DNA from: Polaromonas sp. JS666
GTDB taxonomy: Bacteria > Pseudomonadota > Gammaproteobacteria > Burkholderiales > Burkholderiaceae_C
NCBI RefSeq assembly: GCF_900103405.1
Contig: NZ_FNHX01000004.1
Location: 434,001 to 498,000 of the forward strand
Length of the DNA: 64,000 nt
Direction of reading: 5' to 3'
Shown in pieces: positions 18,081-26,923 of the stretch; positions within the stretch are counted from its first letter, which is position 1, and each line of letters starts with the position of its first letter. Under the pieces are notes generated by a model. That model saw only the letters and a list, made by a program, of their open reading frames with translations. It was not told the DNA's origin and did no database searches. The translations under genes were made by a program, and so were the position numbers.

Positions 18081-19413
18081 GGCCGGGCGCCGCTTGCGCG
18101 GCCTCTAGGGTTTGCAGGGGATCCAGCCGCACATGCTTGATGCGCGTGCGGTGCCAGGTATAGACAAGGTGCAGGTAGCCGTCGCGGCTTTGCAGCAGGT
18201 AGGGGTAGGAAAACTCCTGGGAGCAGCTCTGGCCGCCGCACAGCTGGCGCCGGGCACTGGCCACATAGGCCTGGGCCTCGCCGTCGCTGGCGCCGCGGGC
18301 CTTGAGTTCCTGGGTCAGCAGGCGTTCGTAGTCGCCCATGGATGTGCGTGCCTGCGGATTGGCGGAGGACTCCACGATCCAGGGCGTCACCCCATCAAAT
18401 GAGCCACCCGCGGCGGTCTGCAGCAAGGCCATTGTTTCGCGGTTGCGGGGCGCCGGATTCAGGGCCAGCCATTGCGTGCTGCTATTCGTCATGGTGCCGG
18501 CTAGGGCGGAATCCGGATTCGGCCAGGCGCTTGCATGGGCCGGCAACCAGGTCTTGCCGGCATCGGTGGTGCTGGAGGCCATCAGTGCCGTGGCATTGCC
18601 CGAGCGCATATAAACCTGCGCCGTCTGCGGCCCCGACACCAGGACCACCGGCTGCAAGCTGGTGCGGCTACCCGGAATGCGCACCTTGTCGACGACCTGA
18701 CCCTGGGAGCTGATGCGCAGGACTTCACCGAATTTGGCGACGAACTCGTGGTACACCGGCAAGCCGGTTTCACCACTCTCGAAGATGACGGGCGTGCCCT
18801 TGACCAGGGTGCTGATGTTCAGGAAGGGCGAGGTCACCAGCCGGCGCGGCGTACTCCAGCTCGCGCCTTCGTCGGTGGAGCGCGCCCAGGTGATGGAACT
18901 GCCCGCCCACCCGCCCAGCGACACATTGACCATCCACAGGTTCAGCGAGCCATCGGGCGCGCGGGCAATCACCGGGTTGCCGAGTTTTTTGACATAGCGC
19001 CACAGGCCTTGCTGCAGTGCCTGCCGGTCGAACAGCGTGCTTTCCGCGCCCCAACGCAAACCGGTGGCGTCCGTCACGGCGCTCTGGATGGTGACGTCGC
19101 CGGCGCCTTCGCGCGAGCCCGAGAACCAGACCGCCCGCAAACGCCCGTCGCGCAGCTCGACCAGCGACGCGGCATGCACAGCCTGGCCGGGAGAGGACGA
19201 CACAAACTGCGCGTCGAAGCGGAAGCGGCCGTCCGGTGAGCGTTGCTGTGCCGGCGGGTGAATGCGAGATGGGCCTTGGGATGCGTCGGCGAACGGCACC
19301 ACAAACGGGGAAGCCGGCGGACGCTGCAGGATCTTCCATCCGGCCAGGGCGAAGGCCAGCACCAGCAAGGCAGCTGCAAGGCGCTCCAGTGCACCGGACG
19401 GTTTGAAATTCAA
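18061..19413 (-). CDS. Membrane-anchored sialidase-like (BNR/Asp-box) protein
   Basis: Predicted six-bladed beta-propeller of the BNR/sialidase-like family, 450 aa. An N-terminal hydrophobic anchor (AAALLVLAFALAGWKIL, residues about 13-29) places the rest outside the cytoplasm. Two Asp-box motifs (S/T-x-D-x-G-x-x-W) are clear: STDEGASWS and TTDAGKTWL. C-terminal YPYLLQSRDGYLHLVYTW resembles the last blade of the BNR_2 group. Whether it cleaves sialic acid or another sugar cannot be told. It sits 45 bp after fabH and overlaps the next membrane protein, an insertion into the usual fabH-fabD order. Confidence 0.75.
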   Translation of the reverse strand: MNFKPSGALERLAAALLVLAFALAGWKILQRPPASPFVVPFADASQGPSRIHPPAQQRSPDGRFRFDAQFVSSSPGQAVHAASLVELRDGRLRAVWFSGSREGAGDVTIQSAVTDATGLRWGAESTLFDRQALQQGLWRYVKKLGNPVIARAPDGSLNLWMVNVSLGGWAGSSITWARSTDEGASWSTPRRLVTSPFLNISTLVKGTPVIFESGETGLPVYHEFVAKFGEVLRISSQGQVVDKVRIPGSRTSLQPVVLVSGPQTAQVYMRSGNATALMASSTTDAGKTWLPAHASAWPNPDSALAGTMTNSSTQWLALNPAPRNRETMALLQTAAGGSFDGVTPWIVESSANPQARTSMGDYERLLTQELKARGASDGEAQAYVASARRQLCGGQSCSQEFSYPYLLQSRDGYLHLVYTWHRTRIKHVRLDPLQTLEAAQAAPGHVSSGK

Positions 19414-19458
19414 GTGCCCACCTGTCTGTGAAAGCCTGGCGGATGGGTAGGGAGCCGC

Positions 19459-20436
19459 TCAGTATTTGAGAAGCACCGCACCCCAGGTAAAGCCGCCGCC
19501 CACGCCTTCAAGCATGAGGGTGTCGCCTTTTTGGATCTTGCCACTGCGCACGGCCGAATCCAGCGCGAGCGGGATGGAGGCGGCGGAAGTGTTTCCGTGC
19601 TGGTCGACCGTGACGATCAGTTTTTCCAGCGGCATCTTCAGTTTTTTGGCCGTGCTCTGCATGATGCGGATATTGGCCTGGTGCGGGATCAGCCAGTCGA
19701 TGTCGGCGTCGGTCAGGTTGGCTTTTGCCAGCGTGGCGCGCGCGGCGCTTTCGAGCACACCCACGGCGAGCTTGAACACGGCCTGGCCGTCCATTTTGAG
19801 CAGCGGGTCGCCCAGAATCTGGCCGCCCGAGACATTGCCGGGCACACAGAGGATGCCGACATGCTTGCCGTCGGCATGCAGGTCGCTGGCAAGAATGCCG
19901 GGCGTCTCCGACGCCTCGAGCACCACGGCGCCGGCGCCGTCGCCGAAGAGCACGCAGGTGGTGCGGTCCGAAAAGTCCAGGATGCGCGAGAACACTTCCG
20001 CGCCTATCACCAGCGCCTTGCTGGCCGAACCGGTGCGAATCATGGCGTCAGCCACGGTCAGCGCGTAGACGAAACCGCTGCACACGGCCTGCACGTCAAA
20101 GGCCGCGCAGCCGGCGATGCCCAGCTTGTTTTGCAGGATACAGGCGGCCGACGGAAACACCATGTCGGGCGTCGAGGTCGCCACGATGATGAGGTCGATA
20201 TCGGATGCCTGCAGGCCCGCGGCTTGCAGGGCATTCTTGGCGGCTTCCACGCCCAGGTCGCTGCTGGTCACATCGGGCGCGGCAAAGTGGCGGGCCCGGA
20301 TGCCGGTGCGCTCCACAATCCATTCGTCGGAGGTTTCCACGCCTCGGGTGGCCAGGTCGGCAGCCAGTTCGGCGTTGGTCAGTCGGCGCGGCGGCAAATA
20401 ACTACCGGTGCCGGCGATGCGTGAGTAACGGGTCAT
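19459..20436 (-). CDS. fabH: Beta-ketoacyl-ACP synthase III
   Basis: Starts fatty-acid synthesis by condensing acetyl-CoA with malonyl-ACP. The catalytic triad is visible: Cys in [10 protein letters not shown], His in IPHQANIRI and Asn in [10 protein letters not shown]. It begins [17 protein letters not shown] and ends [13 protein letters not shown] as usual. Length 325 aa. It lies 30 bp after plsX on the same strand. Confidence 0.97.
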   Translation of the reverse strand: MTRYSRIAGTGSYLPPRRLTNAELAADLATRGVETSDEWIVERTGIRARHFAAPDVTSSDLGVEAAKNALQAAGLQASDIDLIIVATSTPDMVFPSAACILQNKLGIAGCAAFDVQAVCSGFVYALTVADAMIRTGSASKALVIGAEVFSRILDFSDRTTCVLFGDGAGAVVLEASETPGILASDLHADGKHVGILCVPGNVSGGQILGDPLLKMDGQAVFKLAVGVLESAARATLAKANLTDADIDWLIPHQANIRIMQSTAKKLKMPLEKLIVTVDQHGNTSAASIPLALDSAVRSGKIQKGDTLMLEGVGGGFTWGAVLLKY

Positions 20437-20466
20437 TAATGAGTGGCCGGTGTTGAAACTGCTGAG

Positions 20467-21552
20467 TCAACTGGCATTGAGGAGGGCTTCGGCGGGCGCA
20501 TCGGCGGGGGGTACCGCCTGCGCCGCAACCAGCAAAGGGGCCGCATGGGCGATGCGTTCGCGGACTCTCTCAAGCAAATTGTTCCGAGCCGCATCATAAG
20601 CCCGATTCAGCGCCCTCTCAAAAGCAAAGGCGTCCGCCGAACCGTGGCTCTTGAACACCAGGCCTTGCAGGCCCAGCAATGCCGCACCGTTGTAACGCCT
20701 GTGATCAACCCGATTTTTAAATGCAGTTAACACCGGATAGGCAATGATGGCGGAGATTTTTGTGAAGATATTGCGAGAAAACTCGGTTTTGATGAAGCCA
20801 CCAATCATGCTGGCAAGGCCTTCGCTGGCCTTGAGTGCCACATTGCCCACAAAGCCGTCACAGACCACGATGTCTGTCGTTCCCTTGAAAATATCGTTAC
20901 CCTCGACATTTCCATAAAAATTCAAATCGCCGGAATTGGAAGCAGATCGCAACAATTCCCCAGCTTTTTTGATCATTTCACTGCCTTTTATCGCCTCTTC
21001 TCCAATATTGAGCAGGCCGACGCTGGGCGTGGGGTTGGCGGTGATGGCTGCCACCAGGGCCGAGCCCATCACGGCGAACTGCAGCAGGTGGTCTTCGGTG
21101 CAATCGACGTTGGCGCCCAGGTCCAGCACGGTGGTGGCCCCCCCCAGGGCATTGGGCAACTGGGTGGCGATGGCCGGGCGGTCAATGCCTTCCAGGGTCT
21201 TGAGCACGTAGCGGGCAATCGCCATCAGGGCGCCGGTATTGCCGGCTGACACGGCCGCCTGAGCCACGCCGTCCTTGACCTGGTTCATCGCAACCCGCAT
21301 CGAGGAATTTTTCTTGCGCCGCAGCGCGATCTCGATGGGATCGTCCATGGTGACGATCTCGCTGGCCGGAACGATCTGGCAGCGCGGATGGGCCTGGAGC
21401 CGCGCGTGCAGGGGATGCGCAGCCAGCACTTCGGGCTGGCCCACCAGCACCACGGCGGCATCGGGATGGCCGTCCAGAAAAGCCAGGCTGGCGGGCAGCG
21501 TCACGGCAGGGCCGATATCGCCGCCCATGGCATCGACAGCAATCCTGATCAT
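20467..21552 (-). CDS. plsX: Phosphate acyltransferase PlsX
   Basis: Converts acyl-ACP to acyl-phosphate, the donor for the first acylation of glycerol 3-phosphate; peripheral membrane enzyme. The family N-terminus [12 protein letters not shown] and the central [15 protein letters not shown] and [14 protein letters not shown] segments are present. Length 361 aa. It follows rpmF by 85 bp, with a terminator-like hairpin between them that may reduce plsX transcription relative to rpmF. Confidence 0.96.
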   Translation of the reverse strand: MIRIAVDAMGGDIGPAVTLPASLAFLDGHPDAAVVLVGQPEVLAAHPLHARLQAHPRCQIVPASEIVTMDDPIEIALRRKKNSSMRVAMNQVKDGVAQAAVSAGNTGALMAIARYVLKTLEGIDRPAIATQLPNALGGATTVLDLGANVDCTEDHLLQFAVMGSALVAAITANPTPSVGLLNIGEEAIKGSEMIKKAGELLRSASNSGDLNFYGNVEGNDIFKGTTDIVVCDGFVGNVALKASEGLASMIGGFIKTEFSRNIFTKISAIIAYPVLTAFKNRVDHRRYNGAALLGLQGLVFKSHGSADAFAFERALNRAYDAARNNLLERVRERIAHAAPLLVAAQAVPPADAPAEALLNAS

Positions 21553-21588
21553 GGGGCGACCGGTGCAGTCAAGAGGTGGAATTCAGGC

Positions 21589-21619
21589 AAAAGAAAGGCC
21601 CGCAGGATGAGTGCGGGCC
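21589..21619 (-). terminator. Terminator-like hairpin between rpmF and plsX
   Basis: GGCCCGCA (21597-21604) pairs perfectly with TGCGGGCC (21612-21619) around a 7-nt loop, followed on the minus strand by TTTCTTTT (21589-21596). It points toward plsX, so it probably ends part of the rpmF transcript and lets the rest read through into the fab genes, fitting the very different expression levels of L32 and lipid enzymes. Confidence 0.65.
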
Positions 21620-21637
21620 CATGCTCAAAGCGTGGAA

Positions 21638-21820
21638 TTACGCTTCGGATTTGGTTTTCAGCACCTTGCGGCCACGGTAGAAACCGGTGGGGCTGATGTG
21701 GTGGCGCAGGTGGGTTTCGCCGGTGGTGGATTCCACGGCAATGCCTGGCACGGTGAGTGCGTTGTGCGAACGGTGCATACCGCGCTTCGAAGGTGACTTT
21801 TTGTTTTGCTGGACGGCCAT
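21638..21820 (-). CDS. rpmF: 50S ribosomal protein L32
   Basis: 60-aa basic ribosomal protein of the large subunit: [20 protein letters not shown] start and [16 protein letters not shown] end match the family. The zinc-binding Cys residues found in some L32 proteins are absent, as in most proteobacterial forms. The order DUF177-rpmF-plsX-fabH is conserved. A GGAGCGG ribosome site precedes the ATG. Confidence 0.97.
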   Translation of the reverse strand: MAVQQNKKSPSKRGMHRSHNALTVPGIAVESTTGETHLRHHISPTGFYRGRKVLKTKSEA

Positions 21821-21957
21821 GATCCGCTCCTGATGGGGTGTTAGGTTGGTAAATTACGCACCAAATTCCGAGTTCAGACAGCTGGACCTGAATATCAGCC
21901 CATGACAGCCTGAGCGCCATGACACCGTATCCACCGCATTGGTACGCGAAGCCTTTG

Positions 21958-21985
21958 ATTATAGCTTGATGCGCGGTCATTTTCA
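21958..21985 (-). promoter_or_regulatory. Predicted promoter for rpmF
   Basis: A perfect TATAAT lies on the minus strand (21958-21963). At 16 bp upstream is TGAAAA (21980-21985), only three matches to TTGACA, so the -35 is weak. Transcription would start near 21951 and give a leader of about 130 nt before rpmF. The gap 21821-22059 holds no other feature I can support. Confidence 0.45.
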
Positions 21986-22059
21986 TCACCCCGGCCTCAG
22001 ACGGGCGAAATGTCCCTGAATCCAGTGGTTTTTCGCATGAATTTAGTAATACTAAGTTA

Positions 22060-22611
22060 CTACTTCTTGTTCTTCAGCTGCGCCAGCACGGCAAAAGGAT
22101 TGGGTTTTCCGGCGGGCTCTCCCGCCGCACCCGGCGCCTCCACATCACCAGCCTGAAGCCTGGGCGCGACCGGGCACTCCTCATGCATGGGTACCAGGGG
22201 CAAGGCCATCAGCAGTTCGTCTTCCAGCACGGCGAGCAGGTTGAACTGGGGCTCCATCACCAGCAAATCCTCTTCGGACTGGTCGTCCTCGGCCATGGCG
22301 ATGTCTTCGCTGGCGACAAAACGGTACCACTGGTCCACCTCCACGGGAGTCTCGACCACGCCCATGCAGCGCTGGCAGGTCAGCGGAACAGTGGCCTGGG
22401 CCTGCAGATGCAGCCATACCTCGTCATCGGCGCCGGTGCGCGGGCGCAACTCGCCGCGCGCCTCCCATTGAACGGCTGAATCGGCCTGCAGCCCTTGCGT
22501 TTCCTCGGCAAGGCGCTCCAGATTTTGTAGCGGAGTGGTTTCAGCGAGCGCCACGCCCTCCTGGGCAAACGCTTTCATGTTGAGCCGGCTGGGCTGAAGG
22601 GGTCTGGACAT
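22060..22611 (-). CDS. yceD: DUF177 (YceD) family protein
   Basis: Member of the YceD/DUF177 family, linked in other bacteria and in plastids to 23S rRNA accumulation and often co-encoded with rpmF. The conserved VPLTCQRCMGVVETPV segment with its CxxC is present near residue 90, with an acidic stretch after it (AEDDQSEEDLLV). I chose MSRPLQPSRLNMKAF at 22611 (183 aa) because the open frame further upstream overlaps the divergent maf gene. Only 26 bp separate the two starts, so their promoters must reach into each other's coding sequence. Confidence 0.85.
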   Translation of the reverse strand: MSRPLQPSRLNMKAFAQEGVALAETTPLQNLERLAEETQGLQADSAVQWEARGELRPRTGADDEVWLHLQAQATVPLTCQRCMGVVETPVEVDQWYRFVASEDIAMAEDDQSEEDLLVMEPQFNLLAVLEDELLMALPLVPMHEECPVAPRLQAGDVEAPGAAGEPAGKPNPFAVLAQLKNKK

Positions 22612-22637
22612 GGATGCAGTGTAAGAGAATCGAGGCC

Positions 22638-23258
22638 ATGACCCTTGTTTCCCCTCCCGCCACAAACCGCCCTCTCGTCCTGGGTTCGACCTCACGCTAC
22701 CGCCGCGAATTGCTGCAGCGGCTGCACATCCCGTTTGAGGTCGCCGCGCCCGAGGTGGACGAAACCCCGCAGCCCGGCGAGGCCCCGCAGGCCTTGGCCG
22801 AGCGCCTGGCCCTGGCCAAGGCCCGCGCTGTGGCCGCCGCCTTTCCCGGCGCGGTCGTCATAGGCTCAGACCAGGTAGCCGACCTGGATGGCGAGCCGCT
22901 GGGCAAGCCCGGCAGCCATGAAAAGGCCGTGGCGCAGTTGCGCCGCATGCGCGGGCGCACCGTGATTTTCCAGACCGCCGTGGCCGTGGTGTGCCTGGAA
23001 AGCGGCTACGAGGCGCAAAGCCTGGCGCCGGTCAAGGTGAAATTCCGCGAGCTGAGCAACGATGAGATCGAACATTACTTGCGCATTGAGCAGCCTTACG
23101 ACTGCGCGGGCAGTGCCAAAAGCGAAGGCTTGGGCATCGCGCTGCTGGAGTCCATAGACAACGACGACCCGACGGCGCTGGTCGGCCTGCCGCTGATACG
23201 CACCTGCCGGCTGATCCAGGCGGCCGGCATCCAGCTGCTGTCCGGAGGCCGGCCATGA
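22638..23258 (+). CDS. maf: Maf-family nucleotide pyrophosphatase (YceF type)
   Basis: House-cleaning nucleoside triphosphate pyrophosphatase; the YceF subgroup hydrolyses 7-methyl-GTP. The N-terminal LVLGSTSRYRRELLQRL is the Maf phosphate-binding motif, with the acidic VIGSDQVADLDG near residue 77. Next to rpmF/yceD is the usual place for yceF. The ATG at 22638 matches the family N-terminus. Length 206 aa. Its stop overlaps the next gene by four bases (ATGA). Confidence 0.9.
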   Translation: MTLVSPPATNRPLVLGSTSRYRRELLQRLHIPFEVAAPEVDETPQPGEAPQALAERLALAKARAVAAAFPGAVVIGSDQVADLDGEPLGKPGSHEKAVAQLRRMRGRTVIFQTAVAVVCLESGYEAQSLAPVKVKFRELSNDEIEHYLRIEQPYDCAGSAKSEGLGIALLESIDNDDPTALVGLPLIRTCRLIQAAGIQLLSGGRP

Positions 23259-24022
23259 ACGCCGCCGTGAAAGGCAAGCTCTACCTGGTGCCCGCGCCGC
23301 TGGATTTCGGCTGCGACACGCAGGCGCCGCTGCAGGACGTCATGCCGCTGCAAACCCTGCAACTCGCATCGCGGCTGTCCTGCTGGATTTGCGAGAACGC
23401 CAAAAGCACGCGCGCCTACCTCAAGCGCATAGACGCGCTGCAGCCGCTGGCCGCGCCGCTGCAGTCGCTGCAGATCCAGGAGCTGCCGCGCGAGGTCCAC
23501 AAAAAAGGCGACCACGGCGGCAACTTCGACGCGCGCCCCCTGCTGGCAGCCGCCCTGGAAGGCCGCGACATCGGCCTGGTCAGCGAAGCCGGCATGCCGG
23601 CGATTGCCGACCCGGGTTCCTCCGTGGTGCGCGCGGCGCACGACCTGGGACTGGAAGTCGTGCCGCTCACGGGCCCGATGTCGCTGATGCTGGCGCTGGC
23701 CGCCAGCGGCCTCAACGGCCAGAGCTTCGCCTTTGCCGGCTATGTGCCGCAAACGCCGGCCGAGCGCGCGCAGCGCCTGCGCGAGCTGGAATCATTGGCG
23801 TTGAAATCCGGCCAGACCCAGCTCTTTATCGAAACCCCCTACCGCAACGCGGCCCTGCTCCAGTCGCTGCTGCAAACACTGCAGGGCAACACCCGGCTGG
23901 CGCTGAGCTGCGGCATGACCCTGGGCACGGCCTGGTCTCACAGCGCGCAGGTGAGCAACTGGAAGCGCGACAAGCCCCAGGCCCCGCTGGATTTGCCAAC
24001 CGTGTTTGCCATAGGCCGTTAA
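23255..24022 (+). CDS. SAM-dependent methyltransferase, tetrapyrrole-methylase fold (RsmI-like)
   Basis: Member of the tetrapyrrole/corrin methylase fold, most like the RsmI-type 16S rRNA 2'-O-methyltransferases but divergent. Seen: LYLVPAPLDFG at the N-terminus, VSEAGMPAIADPGSSVVRAAH near residue 110 (the SAM-site loop of RsmI-like enzymes), PLTGPMSLMLALAASGL and FIETPYRNAALL. The N-terminal and C-terminal parts differ from true RsmI, so I see it as a paralog of unknown target. It overlaps maf by four bases and ends before a bidirectional terminator. Length 255 aa. Confidence 0.8.
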   Translation: MNAAVKGKLYLVPAPLDFGCDTQAPLQDVMPLQTLQLASRLSCWICENAKSTRAYLKRIDALQPLAAPLQSLQIQELPREVHKKGDHGGNFDARPLLAAALEGRDIGLVSEAGMPAIADPGSSVVRAAHDLGLEVVPLTGPMSLMLALAASGLNGQSFAFAGYVPQTPAERAQRLRELESLALKSGQTQLFIETPYRNAALLQSLLQTLQGNTRLALSCGMTLGTAWSHSAQVSNWKRDKPQAPLDLPTVFAIGR

Positions 24023-24044
24023 AAAAGCCGCCACAGCGCCCACT

Positions 24045-24071
24045 AAAAAGCCCGCACGAAGCGGGCTTTTT
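24045..24071. terminator. Bidirectional intrinsic terminator
   Basis: AAAAAGCCCGC (24045-24055), loop ACGAA, GCGGGCTTTTT (24061-24071): a perfect stem with T-runs on both strands, placed between the convergent methyltransferase and sppA-like genes. It should stop transcription from both sides. Confidence 0.9.
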
Positions 24072-24090
24072 AGCGGGGCCGATGAATCGC

Positions 24091-25161
24091 TTAACGCAGC
24101 GCGGGAATCGCCTTGAAAGCCTTCATCGCGCCCTCGCCCATGGCGGCGCCGAACTTCTTGGCCAGGCGCTCGGCCACGTTGTCGCGGCGCGTGTAGTCGA
24201 TGATCTCGTCGGTCTTGACCACTTCGCGCGCGACGTAGTCGAGGTTGCCGAGCTGGTCGGCCAGGCCCAGTTCGACGGCCTGCTGGCCGCTCCAGAACAG
24301 GCCGCTGAACATCTCTGGCGTTTCCTTCAGGCGCTTGCCGCGGCCGGCTTTCACCACCGAGATGAATTGCTGGTGGATCTGGTCCAGCATGGCCTGCGCA
24401 AAGACGCGCTGCTTTTCGTTTTGCGGGCTGAAGGGGTCCAGAAAGCCCTTGTTCTCGCCGGCCGTCAGCAGGCGGCGCTCCACGCCCAGCTTGTCCATCA
24501 GGCCGGTAAAGCCGAAGCCGTCCATCAGCACGCCTATGCTGCCCACGATGCTGGCCTTGTCGACATAAATCTTGTCGGCCGAGACGGCGATGTAGTAAGC
24601 GGCGGAGGCGCAGGTTTCCTCGACCACGGCGTAGACCGGTTTCTTGTGTTTGGCCTTCAGGCGCAGGATCTCGTCGTTCATCATGCCGGCCTGCACGGGG
24701 CTGCCGCCGGGGGAGTTGATCAGCAGCACGACGGCCTTGGCGCCTTCGTCCTCAAAGGCCGCGCGCAGGGCCGCATTGACGAACTCGGCGCTGGCGTCAG
24801 CGCCCGCGGCGATCTCGCCCTTGATTTCCACCACGGCAGTGTGCGGCACGGTCGCGTCGCTGGCGGGGGTGCCGCGGTGCAGCAGCATCCAGACCAGGGC
24901 CACGAAAAAACCCAGCCAGGCCAGGCGCACAAAAGTCTTCCAGCGGCGCGTGGCCTTTTGCTCGTTGAGCGCGGCAAAGGCCAGTTTCTCCAGCGTCGCG
25001 CGCTCCCAACCTGGGGTGTTGGTCGGGTCTGCCGAAGATTTTTTCGCCTGGTTCACCGGGTTGTTATAGGGCGGAAGGGATTCCGGCTGGTTGGGCCGGA
25101 AGTCCGATTCGCGCAGCAAATCGGGATCGGTGGAGGGATCAGGGCGTTGGGGATCGTTCAT
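24091..25161 (-). CDS. sppA: S49-family signal-peptide peptidase (SppA-like)
   Basis: Membrane serine protease thought to degrade cleaved signal peptides. One hydrophobic anchor lies near residues 75-92 (FVRLAWLGFFVALVWMLL); the protease domain has INSPGGSPVQAG, then ETCASAAYYIAVSADKIY with the likely nucleophile Ser, VGSIGVLMD, and GENKGFLDPF with the likely catalytic Lys. This is the short (about 350 aa) form rather than the 600-aa E. coli form. I chose the ATG at 25161 over a GTG at 25167. It lies 21 bp after the Rieske gene. Confidence 0.87.
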   Translation of the reverse strand: MNDPQRPDPSTDPDLLRESDFRPNQPESLPPYNNPVNQAKKSSADPTNTPGWERATLEKLAFAALNEQKATRRWKTFVRLAWLGFFVALVWMLLHRGTPASDATVPHTAVVEIKGEIAAGADASAEFVNAALRAAFEDEGAKAVVLLINSPGGSPVQAGMMNDEILRLKAKHKKPVYAVVEETCASAAYYIAVSADKIYVDKASIVGSIGVLMDGFGFTGLMDKLGVERRLLTAGENKGFLDPFSPQNEKQRVFAQAMLDQIHQQFISVVKAGRGKRLKETPEMFSGLFWSGQQAVELGLADQLGNLDYVAREVVKTDEIIDYTRRDNVAERLAKKFGAAMGEGAMKAFKAIPALR

Positions 25162-25182
25162 AAGCACTAGTTTAGAGAGGTA

Positions 25183-25548
25183 TTAGAACTGTAGCGGTTT
25201 AAGGTTGTAAGCAGAATGCCAATAAACAACCCCCTCGGCTTCAGAAAGCGCGATTTTGATCAGCCCGCCCTGGCAAGGCCCGCCCGCGCATTCGCCGGTG
25301 TCGGGACGGTAGGCCGCGCCATGGCTGGCGCACAGCAGCCACTGGCCCTGGTCGTCAAACACCCGGTTGGGCTGCCAGTCGAGTTCCATCGCGACGTGGC
25401 TGCATCGATTGAGGTAGGCGTGGACCACGCCCTCAAAACGCACGGCGAAAGCACGGCAGGTCTGGCCGGCGTAGACCACGTCAAACGGCACCGCCAGCCC
25501 GCCTTCGAGCAGGTCGCGGCTGTTGCACAGGGCTTGCCGTTCGTCCAT
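25183..25548 (-). CDS. Rieske [2Fe-2S] protein
   Basis: Small (121 aa) soluble Rieske-fold protein. The cluster ligands are visible: CSH in LNRCSHVAMEL and CASH in WLLCASHGAAYRPDTGECAGGPC, giving CxH...CxxH. No membrane helix or second domain is present, so it is a stand-alone ferredoxin-like electron carrier or oxygenase partner. It stands 28 bp after a gph-like phosphatase gene and 21 bp before sppA, probably in one transcript; its partner is unknown. Confidence 0.88.
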   Translation of the reverse strand: MDERQALCNSRDLLEGGLAVPFDVVYAGQTCRAFAVRFEGVVHAYLNRCSHVAMELDWQPNRVFDDQGQWLLCASHGAAYRPDTGECAGGPCQGGLIKIALSEAEGVVYWHSAYNLKPLQF

Positions 25549-25576
25549 GGCCTTTGATGCCTCTTAACGCCGGACT

Positions 25577-26236
25577 TCAGCCATGGGCCAGCAGCCAGGC
25601 CTGCAATTCCGGCACCGAATGCGCGACGTGGCGCGGCGCCAGCACGGCGAAGCTGTCGGGTTCATGCGCGCCGTAGCTCACGCCCACGCTGGGGCAGCCG
25701 GCGTTGAGCGCCATCTGCAGGTCGTGCGTGGTGTCGCCCACCATCAGCACGCGGTCGGGCGCGACGTCAAACTCGGCCATCAGCTCGTGCAGCATGCGCG
25801 GGTCGGGTTTGCCGGCCGTCTCGTCGGCGGTGCGCGAGCCGTCGAACATGCCCCTGAGCTCCACGGTGCGCAGCACCTCGTCGAGGCCGCGGCGCGACTT
25901 GCCGGTGGCCACCGCGAGCAGGTGGCCGCGCGCCTTCAGGGCGTCGAGCAGGGGCAGCACGCCGTCAAACAGGCTCAGGTCATCGTAGTGCGCGGCGTAG
26001 TGGTGGCGGTAGCGCTCGCCAAGCTGGGGGTATTTTTCGGGCGGCACATCGGGCGCGGCATGGGCCAGGGCCTGCATCAGGCCCAGGCCGATCACGTAAC
26101 CGGCCTCCTTGTCGGTAGGCACCGTTCCGCCCACGTCGCGCACCGCGGCCTGGATGCAGCGCACGATGATGCCGGTCGAATCAAACAGCGTGCCGTCCCA
26201 GTCAAAGGCGATCAGGTCGAAATTTCGGGTTTGCAT
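25577..26236 (-). CDS. HAD hydrolase, phosphoglycolate-phosphatase-like
   Basis: Haloacid-dehalogenase phosphatase, subfamily IA, 219 aa. Motif I is FDWDGTLFDSTG (Asp nucleophile and acid), motif II is VATGKSRRGL, motif III Lys is in DETAGKPDP, and motif IV is MVGDTTHDLQMALNAG. Resembles Gph, but substrate cannot be read from sequence alone. Related genomes carry it beside rluC and a Rieske gene. Confidence 0.85.
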   Translation of the reverse strand: MQTRNFDLIAFDWDGTLFDSTGIIVRCIQAAVRDVGGTVPTDKEAGYVIGLGLMQALAHAAPDVPPEKYPQLGERYRHHYAAHYDDLSLFDGVLPLLDALKARGHLLAVATGKSRRGLDEVLRTVELRGMFDGSRTADETAGKPDPRMLHELMAEFDVAPDRVLMVGDTTHDLQMALNAGCPSVGVSYGAHEPDSFAVLAPRHVAHSVPELQAWLLAHG

Positions 26237-26300
26237 GGGGATATTGTCTTAGGGACGGCCCGCATATTGGCGCATAGGGACAAAAGCCGCAATGCGCACG

Positions 26301-26915
26301 TCAGTTGTCCCGGCGTTGATTGAACCACCACGATGAGAGCCCGTACGCTGCCCCCAACAAGGCGCCGGCAAGGCCAAGTACAACAAGGTGGAAAAGTTGC
26401 CCGTATTTTTCAAGGAATCCCCACGCCGAGTCGTCGTACGAAGCCCGAATGTGGGGATTGTAAAAATACAGCGCGTCCCATCCCTGCGTCACTGTCGCCG
26501 GATTCAAGGCCACAAAAGCGCACACGCACACCAGCAGGCCGGCTACCGATCTGGACAAAACAAGACGGAAGGGGGACATGGCGTTCACAGAAGGCATCAC
26601 CCTCTTGTTCAAGAGCCAGAAAATCACCGCAGCCAAAACGGTAGGCAGCGAAACCTGAAGCACTGCGTCAAGGCTGCCCAACGACACCCAGAACAAAAAC
26701 TCCATCAGAAGCGGCCAGAACACCACTGAAGGCAGCTGGCTCCAGCGGAATTCGCCGCGCCCGAAGTCACCCGCCACCAGGTAGTACGCCACACCATACA
26801 GCGCGGGGCCGGCAACGACGAACATCAGCACCGTCGCGCCCAGGCCGCCGAGCTTTCCCCGGATCGAACCGGCTGCGCTCCTGGAATCAGGCGCCTCAGG
26901 AAGGTCATGAACCAT
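26301..26915 (-). CDS. Membrane protein of unknown function, lower GC
   Basis: Unrecognised 204-aa protein with about four hydrophobic helices (TVLMFVVAGPALYGVAYYLV, LLMEFLFWVSLGSLDAVL, LPTVLAAVIFWLLN, LVVLGLAGALLGAAYGLSSWW) and a soluble loop before the last one. Base composition is visibly less GC-rich than its neighbours, and it splits rluC from gph, which are usually adjacent; both suggest later acquisition. It starts only 8 bp after the rluC stop. No function is proposed. Confidence 0.6.
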   Translation of the reverse strand: MVHDLPEAPDSRSAAGSIRGKLGGLGATVLMFVVAGPALYGVAYYLVAGDFGRGEFRWSQLPSVVFWPLLMEFLFWVSLGSLDAVLQVSLPTVLAAVIFWLLNKRVMPSVNAMSPFRLVLSRSVAGLLVCVCAFVALNPATVTQGWDALYFYNPHIRASYDDSAWGFLEKYGQLFHLVVLGLAGALLGAAYGLSSWWFNQRRDN

Positions 26916-26923
26916 TTGAATAC

